A stretch of DNA of 22,593 bases, from IMG/VR virus record IMGVR_UViG_3300044623_001288, positions 1 through 22,593 of that record; one strand, written 5' to 3'. Numbering within the stretch: position 1 is the stretch's first letter; each line of letters opens with the position of its first letter. The position numbers and the translations under genes are program-made. This document shows positions 6,579-13,437 of this stretch, in pieces. The stretch is from a virus. The notes below the pieces were generated by a model. It ran no database searches. It worked only from the letters and a program-made list of their open reading frames with translations, and was not told where the DNA came from.

Positions 6579-8216
6579 TTAATTTACACTTGTCACCGGC
6601 ATTATCCAAGTTCTTGTGCCACAATTCCAAATTCGTAAATAGCCAAGCTCATCCATTATAACTTTCTCCGTTTTACTAGGATCATGCCCGGCCTTTACTA
6701 AAGTATGTTTTGCGAATTTGTATCTATGATATGATATTTTCTTGACAGGATCATAGTACCAGTACCCGGCTTTATTATCCTTTTCCATGGTAAATCCTAA
6801 TTTAACATACATAGCACCAATGCTGTATTGGTTGTCTGAGTAACTTACTATTTGGATTGGGGTGTGGTCTATTATGAACTTCTTCAATAGCTTGCTTGCT
6901 CCGCCCATCACTGAACTGCTAGTTGCATAGCGTACTAGTTCGTATGTTCCGATCCCTCTATCTTTTCCAATTCCGATTCTGTTTTTTGAAAAAGTCATTA
7001 AAGCGACAATAACATCGTTGTAAGTTAGTCCATAACAATACTGAGCTACACAATATCCCTGAACATGATTTTTATCTAAAAATTCCTTTGTTTCAGCCGG
7101 CTTCAATTGAATTATTTTTGTCTGCCGAGCACCAATCTTATCGGTCTGCTTCAAGTTGATTTGATTTTTGATCTTTTCTTTCCAAATAGCTTTCTTACTA
7201 CTCCATGAGTTACCAAAAATAGTAAATAGAGTAATTCCATTTTCTTCACATTTTTTAAACTTGTCGTAATGATATGTGCTTGTTATGTGTGGAACTTTAT
7301 CGTGGTGCCAATACTCACCGTTGTACTCTATAGCTAGATTAAAATCTGGCAAAAATATATCAAGCTCTTTTCCTATTAGTTTTCTGGTATTAGTAACTAT
7401 ATTACTAATTCCCAATTCTTTTAAAAAATAAACAATTTCCTGTTCAAATGTTGACTGGTATGGTACTCTAAATCCATGCGAAGTTAGATATCGGTATACT
7501 GTATGTACATGCACTTTGCATTTATCTGCAACTTGTTCCGGAGTATATCTAGGATATAATAAGGTTAATTGATCTTTATCCTTAAGTAAATTTAAATTTG
7601 GATTTTGTTTGTCATCAGTTAGCGACCATGTATTCTTAACTCCATACTTCTGCAAACATGTTTCTTCACATTTCTTTCTGTTATTGAAGTTTGGATCACC
7701 GTGTTTATTTTGCTTGGTATCTTTTATCCTAGATGTAATAGCTGCAACTTTGTCGTGATCAGTGTAAAATAATGAGTGTGCAACTAATGCAGTCTCTGTT
7801 TGAGCATTGTTGGTTACACCGTATTTTTCTAATGTAGTTTTCTCCCTCTTTTGATTTTCTTGATCAATCGCATCAGGTGTTCTTTTCGCTTTTGCGATCA
7901 TAACCTTGTTACTAACAGATTCCCTTGCACATTCACATACCCCTGCCGGGCCGCAGAATCCAAACCCAATCGTGATGTTTTTAAACTTCATCTGACTACC
8001 AAACTTACAAATGCCTGTCTGCTGGGTAAGCGAACTATAGATATGATCTGCCCAGTTTGAAGTGTCAGGTAATTTTGAATTTAGTTTAACCCAAGTTCGC
8101 ATTATCTCAGATTTTTTAATCATTGCTGAGTAATGCTTTGGATACTTGTTAATTAGTTCTTTGATTTCGTTCATGCTACTTTTGTACCTGTTCTCGTATT
8201 TAGCACTATACAACAT
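6579..8216 (-). CDS. Vsr-like (EDxHD-type) homing endonuclease with GNAT-like C-terminal region
   Basis: A 545-residue free-standing homing endonuclease candidate. In order: a Cys-containing N-terminal region (C70, C88, C94, C96); two KYGV-x-N repeats (131-136, 190-195) of the kind seen in phage HNH/Vsr-type endonucleases; a helix-turn-helix (YTPEQVADKCKVHVHTVYRYL, about 224-248); a nuclease core with FEQE (257-260), ELDIFLPDFN (284-293), IEYNGEYWHH (296-305) and YHYDKFKKC (315-323), matching the E-D-x-H-D layout of Vsr-related endonucleases; and a C-terminal part (about 370-500) with FSKNRIG, GGASKLLKKFI and YVKLGF, which resembles an acetyltransferase fold. It lies just beyond the terminator of the capsid gene, has no clear ribosome site at this ATG, and its stop overlaps the ribosome site of the next micro-ORF. 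The role, cutting related phage genomes to spread itself, is known for the family and not shown here. Confidence 0.8.
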   Translation of the reverse strand: MLYSAKYENRYKSSMNEIKELINKYPKHYSAMIKKSEIMRTWVKLNSKLPDTSNWADHIYSSLTQQTGICKFGSQMKFKNITIGFGFCGPAGVCECARESVSNKVMIAKAKRTPDAIDQENQKREKTTLEKYGVTNNAQTETALVAHSLFYTDHDKVAAITSRIKDTKQNKHGDPNFNNRKKCEETCLQKYGVKNTWSLTDDKQNPNLNLLKDKDQLTLLYPRYTPEQVADKCKVHVHTVYRYLTSHGFRVPYQSTFEQEIVYFLKELGISNIVTNTRKLIGKELDIFLPDFNLAIEYNGEYWHHDKVPHITSTYHYDKFKKCEENGITLFTIFGNSWSSKKAIWKEKIKNQINLKQTDKIGARQTKIIQLKPAETKEFLDKNHVQGYCVAQYCYGLTYNDVIVALMTFSKNRIGIGKDRGIGTYELVRYATSSSVMGGASKLLKKFIIDHTPIQIVSYSDNQYSIGAMYVKLGFTMEKDNKAGYWYYDPVKKISYHRYKFAKHTLVKAGHDPSKTEKVIMDELGYLRIWNCGTRTWIMPVTSVN

Positions 8217-8234
8217 TTCACTACTGTTAGATAC

Positions 8235-8256
8235 AAAAAAGGGCGCCGAAGCGCCC
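8235..8256 (-). terminator. Intrinsic terminator of the head operon
   Basis: On the minus strand GGGCGC-TTCG-GCGCCC is followed by TTTTTT: a 6-bp GC stem closed by a stable UUCG tetraloop, about 50 nt after the capsid gene stop. Confidence 0.93.
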
Positions 8257-8271
8257 GTTTGTTGCTTTGTA

Positions 8272-8293
8272 TTACGGCAAGCAGTCGCCGTAA
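8272..8293 (-). other. Second stem-loop in the capsid gene 3' untranslated region
   Basis: Perfect 7-bp stem TTACGGC/GCCGTAA with an 8-nt loop, between the capsid stop and the terminator. It has no U-run, so it is more likely an mRNA-stabilising or processing element than a terminator. Confidence 0.55.
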
Positions 8294-8305
8294 TAAACCT
8301 GAAAT

Positions 8306-9508
8306 TTATTGGAATGTAAGGTTAGAAACTGCAATTTCTCCAACATAATCGGCAGCATTGCCAAACGAGGATGCAGTATTCGTTAATTCTATGTATCCAT
8401 AACGAGTCATAAATGAAACCACTGGCTCGAATGTGCTAGGGTCAAGAACAACACCAGAACTCATTAACGGGATGTAAGGGCAATAGAATGCCGCTGCATC
8501 TGTTTCTGAAGAACCTTTATAGCCAACCAATACAGGTTGTGTATCAGGTGCATAGCTGTTTACGAATACACGCATAGCGCCATTCAATGTACCAACGAAC
8601 TTAGTGTTTGTAGGTGCTTCAAATGTACCTTCTGTAGTACGAGCGAATGCTGAAGTAGTAGCAGACTGAAGAACAGTCAAGCTAGCTGGAGAGACCACAG
8701 CCCAGTTACCAGCGCCACGACGAGTACGTTGAGCGATCAAGTTAGCGACACGATTGATAAGAACAGCTAGAGCAGCGTGTTCGTCACCAACGTAAGTAGC
8801 TGTACCAGATACAGTAGCTTGATTGTATGTATACTCAGTTGTAGCTAGAGTAGCAAGAGACAAGAGAATTTCTTGGTCGATTTCAGCAGTAATTTCTTGT
8901 GCTAATGCGGCCATGATTTCTGCTTCAACGTCGATCCCATGTTGAGATTGTGCGTCTTGAGCAGCTTCAAATGTCCAACGTGCTTGCAATTTACGTGACT
9001 TAGCTTCAACAGCTTGACGTAGAATCTGAACACTGATTTGACGACCGCCATTGCCTTCAAGAGCAGCAGTGTCATTACCGGTGTAGTAGCTAGTTGTGTC
9101 ACCACCTGCACCACTTGGTTGGCGTGAATAAGCCTGAGCGATCAAGAATGGACTTAATGCTTCTTGACCAGCGACTACGCTAGTTTGAGCAGCACTATTG
9201 TCTGTTAATGACTGAGCATAACGAACACGTAGAGTGTGGATCTGACCAACTGGTCCTGTCATTGGCTGAACGCCTACCAATTCGTTAGCGATAACGGTTG
9301 GCATGACACGACGAATAACTGGAAGAATCACACGGTTTAATGTAGCGATGTTACCAGCTGTTGTTGTACCGGCTGAAGATTCAGCAAGTAGTTGCTTTTT
9401 GGTGTTTTCTAGAATAACACCCATTGTTGAACGGCGAGTTCCTTTTAGACCTTCTAACAGGGCTTCCTTGGTCTCGTTCCAACGGCCTTCTAATAATACT
9501 TTTGACAT
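8306..9508 (-). CDS. 23: Major capsid protein (gp23-like)
   Basis: A 400-residue capsid protein of the T4 gp23 family. Recognisable blocks are NRVILPVIRRVMPTVIANEL, GVQPMTGPVGQIHTLRVRYA, a helical ARWTFEAAQDAQ segment, and FYCPYIPLMSSGVV with SFMTRYGYIEL near the end. It is much shorter than T4 gp23 (521 residues), suggesting a compact form that lacks inserted surface parts. The N-terminal helix ends in L41-A42-E43|S44, which fits the L/I-x-E cleavage rule of the gp21 protease, so about 43 residues would be removed on maturation. A strong ribosome site (TAGGAGA, 9516-9522) precedes the ATG, as expected for the most abundant phage protein. It is the last head-operon gene before the UUCG terminator. 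Confidence 0.96.
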   Translation of the reverse strand: MSKVLLEGRWNETKEALLEGLKGTRRSTMGVILENTKKQLLAESSAGTTTAGNIATLNRVILPVIRRVMPTVIANELVGVQPMTGPVGQIHTLRVRYAQSLTDNSAAQTSVVAGQEALSPFLIAQAYSRQPSGAGGDTTSYYTGNDTAALEGNGGRQISVQILRQAVEAKSRKLQARWTFEAAQDAQSQHGIDVEAEIMAALAQEITAEIDQEILLSLATLATTEYTYNQATVSGTATYVGDEHAALAVLINRVANLIAQRTRRGAGNWAVVSPASLTVLQSATTSAFARTTEGTFEAPTNTKFVGTLNGAMRVFVNSYAPDTQPVLVGYKGSSETDAAAFYCPYIPLMSSGVVLDPSTFEPVVSFMTRYGYIELTNTASSFGNAADYVGEIAVSNLTFQ

Positions 9509-9535
9509 TTTATATTCTCCTAAATTATGTCTTTT

Positions 9536-10636
9536 TTATAGCCCTGCCAGACGCTTGATATCAATAACGTTATCACGTTGATCCATATCTACTTCTTGTG
9601 TTTTGGCAGCTTTATCACCAGTAACTTCTTTAACACTTTCACGTAGAGTAGTCTTATTAGACTTTCTTTCTGTTCCACTGTTTAAAACTGCTGGTAGATA
9701 CTTGTCGAAAGTGTTTTGCAATTTTGGTGTTTGCACACTTTCTAGTAAGTCCTTCATTACAGATGCTTTCTCTGCGTTTAACGGAGCAAGTAAATCGCTC
9801 ATCATTTTTTCACGCTGATTAGACTCTTTAATAATACGAACTTCACGTTCCTTTGTCTCAATCAATTTTTTAGATTGACCGATTACTTTGATAGACTCAG
9901 CCAACTGTTGGTCTTTCAATTGTAGAGCATTCATAAGTTTACGTGTTTCAGCTTTATCATTTAGATGAGTAACCGAGAACTCGCTTGCAAAACTTTCAAA
10001 TATTCTACGACCAAAATTGTTCTCACGAGCAACCTTGATATCTTCCTTCAATTGTCCTAATTCACCCTTAAGATGTGATGTTACAACTGTATTCAACCTT
10101 TTAGCAGATTCACTCACAAAACGTGACTTCAATCTTTCAAGTTGTTTACGACCTTCAGCAACTAACTTAACCTTAGCTTCAACCACAGCTTGTTTGTCTT
10201 GTGTGAATTCTTTAATTTCACGTGCCAAAGCATGAACAATAAATTGCTCAAGTTTAGATTGACTTTCCATTTGTAGTTTGCGTTCACTGCGTAATTCTTT
10301 AATTTCTTCAGCTAGTTTAGTAACCATGAAATTATTGAATTTAACTGCATTTTCACGCAATTGTTGTTTAGCCTGCACGCGGTCTTCGTTCATTGCTTGT
10401 CTTTCAGATTGAAATTCGGAAATTTCTTCTGATAAACTTTCTGTAACCATTTTATCTAGGGCTTCTACCATTACGATTCTGTCATGTTCGTATCTAGTAG
10501 CAAATTCTTCACGTAATTCAATACGAACTTGATCTCTAGCCTCATTTAATTTAGATTCAAATGCTTCGCTTATTGCAATGCTAGTATCTTCATTGATGAT
10601 TCCAGAGTCAATCAATGGTTTGAGTTGTTCAAACAT
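9536..10636 (-). CDS. 22: Prohead core scaffold protein (gp22-like)
   Basis: A 366-residue, largely helical, charged protein with repeated stretches of the form LAEEIKELRSER, ALAREIKEFTQDK and SEEISEFQSER spaced about 35-40 residues apart over residues 60-170, giving a long coiled-coil-like body. The C-terminal part contains NTFDKYLPAVLN, a block I associate with gp22 of T4-like phages. Position between protease and capsid genes is the T4 order. The scaffold fills the prohead and is then degraded by gp21; L-A-E sites (KLAEE, QLAES) suit that. It is longer than T4 gp22 (269 residues), with extra helical repeats. The ribosome site AAAGGGGAAAA precedes the ATG, which overlaps the end of a 34-residue gene. 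Confidence 0.93.
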   Translation of the reverse strand: MFEQLKPLIDSGIINEDTSIAISEAFESKLNEARDQVRIELREEFATRYEHDRIVMVEALDKMVTESLSEEISEFQSERQAMNEDRVQAKQQLRENAVKFNNFMVTKLAEEIKELRSERKLQMESQSKLEQFIVHALAREIKEFTQDKQAVVEAKVKLVAEGRKQLERLKSRFVSESAKRLNTVVTSHLKGELGQLKEDIKVARENNFGRRIFESFASEFSVTHLNDKAETRKLMNALQLKDQQLAESIKVIGQSKKLIETKEREVRIIKESNQREKMMSDLLAPLNAEKASVMKDLLESVQTPKLQNTFDKYLPAVLNSGTERKSNKTTLRESVKEVTGDKAAKTQEVDMDQRDNVIDIKRLAGL

Positions 10637-10733
10637 TGTTTTCCCCTTTAGTTAATTGCACGTTTATCTCCGTTGCTACGAGTGTTTTAGGAATGAATTT
10701 CCATCCATCCTTATTATTTTTTACACATATCAT
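10629..10733 (-). CDS. Small 34-residue protein between protease and scaffold genes
   Basis: A short frame fills the gap between gp21 and gp22. Its ATG (10731-10733) overlaps the gp21 stop as ATGA, and its TGA (10629-10631) lies 8 nt inside gp22, in a different frame. It begins MICVKNNKDGWKFIPKTL and ends TKGENNV. An AAGGA ribosome site lies in the tail of gp21, 9 nt before the ATG. Tight overlaps at both ends and a normal-looking composition argue that it is translated, with coupling to protease and scaffold. The function is unknown; a minor prohead role is only a guess from position. No known small core protein is evident from the sequence. Confidence 0.7.
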   Translation of the reverse strand: MICVKNNKDGWKFIPKTLVATEINVQLTKGENNV

Positions 10734-11386
10734 AATTTCATATCCTTAATTATTCGGGTGACAGTTTCAACAATATATTTTTGAACTTTACTATCACTAG
10801 CTAAATTCATTCCTTTAAGGTTGTCGATGTAATTATGTCCGTACTTCATATTCAACAATGATTCATATACTGCCTTGGGGTATGCTGCCGGTGCCGAGGG
10901 TTGGGCTACGATATCCACAGTAATTATTTCAAAGTCACTTACCTTGCCAGTAAAATCATCTACGTTTCCGCTACCTCTACTAGAAACACCCAATCTTACC
11001 CCGGCTTGCAACATTTTTTGTGCAAGTTCTCCCATTGGTGTTGGTAATAGTTTTAGTTTACCTGTTCCGTCATTTCCATCCATTTTCATTGCAATTATTA
11101 TATGACTAACTCTGTCTAGATTAATTTTAAGATCATCAGGATGATCAATTTCCCCGCATATTGAGTAATTATCTTTTAACTGGTCCTGTATAGTTTTTAC
11201 TGCACGAGCAATCTCATCAGTGGGGTAAATACGTTCATTGGCATTTTTTATGTTCCCTTGAATAAAAATACCTTCCATATAACAATGTTTCTTTTTTTCA
11301 CCAAACGCATCTGTCCCATCTTCCATGAATATTTTACTATTTGCGGAAGACGGACTTATGTACTCTTGTAATATTATTTTTGACAT
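10730..11386 (-). CDS. 21: Prohead core protease (gp21-like)
   Basis: A 218-residue serine protease of the T4 gp21 family (peptidase family S77; T4 gp21 is about the same size). The conserved GEIDHPDDLKINLDRVSHII block holds the likely catalytic H82, and GVRLGVSSRGSG (129-140) holds the likely catalytic serine, S135 or S136. DFEIITVDIVAQPSAP (151-166) is the third conserved block. The enzyme sits inside the prohead, activates on assembly and cleaves scaffold, core proteins and the capsid N-terminus after L/I-x-E. The start ATG lies within the 3' end of a homing endonuclease gene (13-nt overlap), so only a poor purine-rich ribosome site (AGAAAGAA) remains. It is coupled by ATGA to the 34-residue gene downstream. 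Confidence 0.95.
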   Translation of the reverse strand: MSKIILQEYISPSSANSKIFMEDGTDAFGEKKKHCYMEGIFIQGNIKNANERIYPTDEIARAVKTIQDQLKDNYSICGEIDHPDDLKINLDRVSHIIIAMKMDGNDGTGKLKLLPTPMGELAQKMLQAGVRLGVSSRGSGNVDDFTGKVSDFEIITVDIVAQPSAPAAYPKAVYESLLNMKYGHNYIDNLKGMNLASDSKVQKYIVETVTRIIKDMKL

Positions 11387-12198
11387 ACGATTCTTTCTAC
11401 AAATTCTAAAAAATCTATTTTAGAATCATTGAAATATTTTTTTATTTTATTGTCAGATACAGAAATATAATTGTTTACAAACGCTGGTTTTTTTATTTTA
11501 TTATCTAATGATGAAGTAACATAGCTAAGATAATTTTCTTGTTGTTCAACCGTTAATTTCAGTATACAAGTAGTAAGTCCTGCCAAAAGCATGCTTTTTG
11601 ATTTTTTTGCATCTTGCCACTTTAATCCAATTTTTTCCCGAGCAGCAAGAGAATGAGTTCTGTTGAACATTCCGTTATTTTTTCCGCTAGATTTAGCCCG
11701 TTGTTCTTCAGTTTTCTTCTTTCCAAAATTTGGATTATTATCTCCGCGGCGACCAAACATTGGATTTTTTTCACCAGAAAAGCCTGTATAAAATTTCATA
11801 TCTCTTTGCTGTTTGTATTCCTTATCCATTGCCGAAAATTTGACTATCCCTATATTGCCGATAATTTTTGACTTCATATTCTTCTGATTAATGTTTACAA
11901 ATTTAACTGATAATCCCCCCAATTCATATTGGTTAGTAGCGTAATCAACTATAGTGTCAATATTAGAATTCTCATTACCTTTAATTTCTACTAAGTGATA
12001 ATCCGTTTCATCAGTAAATACTAAAAAATCAGGAATTTTTCTTTTGTCAGTAATAGTAGAATGTAGCGAAAAGGGCTCGACAATAAATTGTTTCTTTTCA
12101 ATGAATTCTAGGTTTACTGCATATAGGAATTCATTATATGATCGCAAAAATTGACCATTGTAATAACCCCTAAATGCAAATTTACCGTAATTACTCAT
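11374..12198 (-). CDS. PD-(D/E)xK endonuclease with NUMOD3 repeats (homing endonuclease)
   Basis: A 274-residue protein with two parts. Residues 1-125 have a PD-(D/E)xK pattern: RSYNE (19-23), then K54-I-P-D57-F and E71-I-K73, spaced as in TnsA/Mrr-like nucleases. Residues 141-190 have three NUMOD3-type repeats (GEKNPMFGRR, GDNNPNFGKK, GKNNGMFNRT) followed by AREKIG; these are DNA-binding modules common in phage homing endonucleases. The basic C-terminus may add DNA contacts. It is inserted between the acidic core protein and gp21, overlaps the gp21 start by 13 nt, and has no obvious ribosome site at its own ATG; an 11-residue ORF ending inside its start may deliver ribosomes. It is more AT-rich than its neighbours, consistent with acquisition. 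Nuclease activity is inferred from motifs. Confidence 0.8.
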   Translation of the reverse strand: MSNYGKFAFRGYYNGQFLRSYNEFLYAVNLEFIEKKQFIVEPFSLHSTITDKRKIPDFLVFTDETDYHLVEIKGNENSNIDTIVDYATNQYELGGLSVKFVNINQKNMKSKIIGNIGIVKFSAMDKEYKQQRDMKFYTGFSGEKNPMFGRRGDNNPNFGKKKTEEQRAKSSGKNNGMFNRTHSLAAREKIGLKWQDAKKSKSMLLAGLTTCILKLTVEQQENYLSYVTSSLDNKIKKPAFVNNYISVSDNKIKKYFNDSKIDFLEFVERIVCQK

Positions 12199-12226
12199 TT
12201 ATTTTTATCAGATAAGACAAAGCCAT
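12191..12226 (-). CDS. 11-residue micro-ORF overlapping the endonuclease start (doubtful)
   Basis: ATG at 12224-12226 to TAA at 12191-12193 encodes MALSYLIKINE. AAGGA lies 10 nt upstream, next to the stop of the acidic core gene. The frame ends 8 nt inside the endonuclease, which otherwise lacks a ribosome site, so translational coupling is possible. It could also be a remnant of the original spacer. It is too short to judge on composition. Confidence 0.3.
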   Translation of the reverse strand: MALSYLIKINE

Positions 12227-12239
12227 TCTCTCAGATTCC

Positions 12240-13079
12240 TTACTTAATAATACGCTTAACTGGCTTGCGTGATTCAGCTACAGGGCTTTTAGTGTTTGTA
12301 CCGCTAGCTTGTGACTTTGATGGAGCCGGAGCCTTTTCTAAGTCAGCGTTGTTTTGTGCTGGAGCGTTTTTAAATGAACCAGCGCCTTTTACTTGTCCTT
12401 CGCCTTTTGAGTAGAAGTTACTAGCGCCTTTAGGGCCTGTAGGAACTGCCTCACTAGCGCCACTGAATTTAACTGGACGACTATCCATTCCAGCTTGTCC
12501 GCTGTTTTGTAGACTTGTGCTTCTTGTTTGAACACCGTTGTCACCGTGAGTTACGGAAACTTTCTTCAAAGTAATTGCTTCCATCATAGCTTCATCGTCA
12601 TCACCCATAGCCATGTCGTCATCGCCCATATCCATGTCATCGTCATCGCCCATATCCATGTCATCGCCGTCGCCCATTTCGTCATCGGACATATCAGCAT
12701 CACCATTGCCCATGATTTCTTCAAATTCAGCCATCAATTGGTCTAACTTATCTTCAATGCTTACTAGACGATCTTCTGTGCCTTCGGCTTCATCACCCAT
12801 GTCACCATCGGCTTCAATATCAACGATATCGTCATCACCTTCGTCATCAAAATCAATTTCTTCATCTTCTGCTTCGGTCATGCCTTCTTCTTCGGCAGAG
12901 ATTTCATCCATCATCTGGCCTACTTGGCCGCCCATGCCTTCATCCATTTCATCGGACATTATATCTTCATAGATTTCGCGGCTTTTTTCAACTACGATAT
13001 CATGGAATAATACTCGGGCTTGTTCTTCATTCTCATTAATAATCAAATCAATAAGTTGTTCAAATTTTTTGTGGTCCAT
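12240..13079 (-). CDS. Acidic prohead core protein (gp68/gp67 position)
   Basis: A 279-residue protein at the place of the T4 core proteins gp67/gp68, between portal and protease. Residues 1-45 form a charged helix (KKFEQLIDLIINENEEQARVLF). Residues 45-165 are extremely acidic, with a repeated Asp/Met/Gly pattern (DDMDMGDDDD, MDMGDDDMAMGDDD). The last third switches to a low-complexity, basic Ser/Ala/Pro/Lys tail ending RKPVKRIIK. T4 gp67 is also a small acidic core protein; the assignment rests on position and charge, not on clear sequence identity. The strong charge polarity suggests an organiser of the scaffold or a counter-ion-rich core. A strong ribosome site (TTAGGAGAAA) precedes the ATG, and a possible promoter (CATAAGTA, 13114-13121) lies about 35 nt upstream. 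Confidence 0.75.
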   Translation of the reverse strand: MDHKKFEQLIDLIINENEEQARVLFHDIVVEKSREIYEDIMSDEMDEGMGGQVGQMMDEISAEEEGMTEAEDEEIDFDDEGDDDIVDIEADGDMGDEAEGTEDRLVSIEDKLDQLMAEFEEIMGNGDADMSDDEMGDGDDMDMGDDDDMDMGDDDMAMGDDDEAMMEAITLKKVSVTHGDNGVQTRSTSLQNSGQAGMDSRPVKFSGASEAVPTGPKGASNFYSKGEGQVKGAGSFKNAPAQNNADLEKAPAPSKSQASGTNTKSPVAESRKPVKRIIK

Positions 13080-13131
13080 TGTTTGTTTCTCCTAAGTAAT
13101 GGCTTGTGTATTGTACTTATGCTATACAATT

Positions 13132-13160
13132 AAAAAATGCTTAATAAGATAGCATTTTTT
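13132..13160. terminator. Bidirectional terminator-like hairpin
   Basis: Perfect 10-bp inverted repeat AAAAAATGCT/AGCATTTTTT with a 9-nt loop; each strand reads as a stem ending in six U. It follows the stop at 13191 and would reduce read-through from the portal unit into the acidic core gene. The stem has only a GC/GC core, so termination may be partial. Confidence 0.6.
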
Positions 13161-13190
13161 GCATTAATAGGAGAGATAGAGAGTTTTACT

Positions 13191-13412
13191 CTATTGAGGT
13201 ACGGATTCTGGCTTTACACCATATTGTTCATGTACTTTTTTGATATATTTTGATTTTTCAAACGATCTAACATCTAACATTTTTCTAAGTTTACGAATCT
13301 GTCTTAGTGTTAGTTTTGTTTTGCGGCTTTCTTTCCACTTTGGCCTAGAGTTATCAGCAGCTAAATCTTGATAGCCTTCAACCGCAGGATTAAACATTTC
13401 CATTAATTTCAT
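13191..13412 (-). CDS. Small basic protein after the portal gene
   Basis: Read from the ATG at 13410-13412 it gives 73 residues, MKLMEMFNPAVEGYQDLA then a basic helical block KLTLRQIRKLRKMLDVRSFE and KVHEQYGVKPESVPQ. A longer frame from GTG 13472 would run 20 codons into the portal gene; the ATG is preferred because GGAAA lies 7 nt upstream and a late-promoter-like GATAAATA sits about 18 nt before it. Small basic proteins with an LTLRQIRKLRKM-like helix occur next to gp20 in distant T4-like phages, as I recall; it fills the gp67 slot but is basic where T4 gp67 is acidic. The function is unknown. It might bind the acidic core protein encoded next. Confidence 0.75.
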   Translation of the reverse strand: MKLMEMFNPAVEGYQDLAADNSRPKWKESRKTKLTLRQIRKLRKMLDVRSFEKSKYIKKVHEQYGVKPESVPQ

Positions 13413-13429
13413 TTTAGTTTCCGATATAC

Positions 13430-13437
13430 TATTTATC
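13430..13437 (-). promoter_or_regulatory. Candidate late promoter (GATAAATA)
   Basis: Minus-strand GATAAATA, 7 of 8 with TATAAATA, adjacent to the portal stop codon and 17 nt before the ATG of the small basic gene, a spacing like that at the adhesin genes. Confidence 0.5.
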
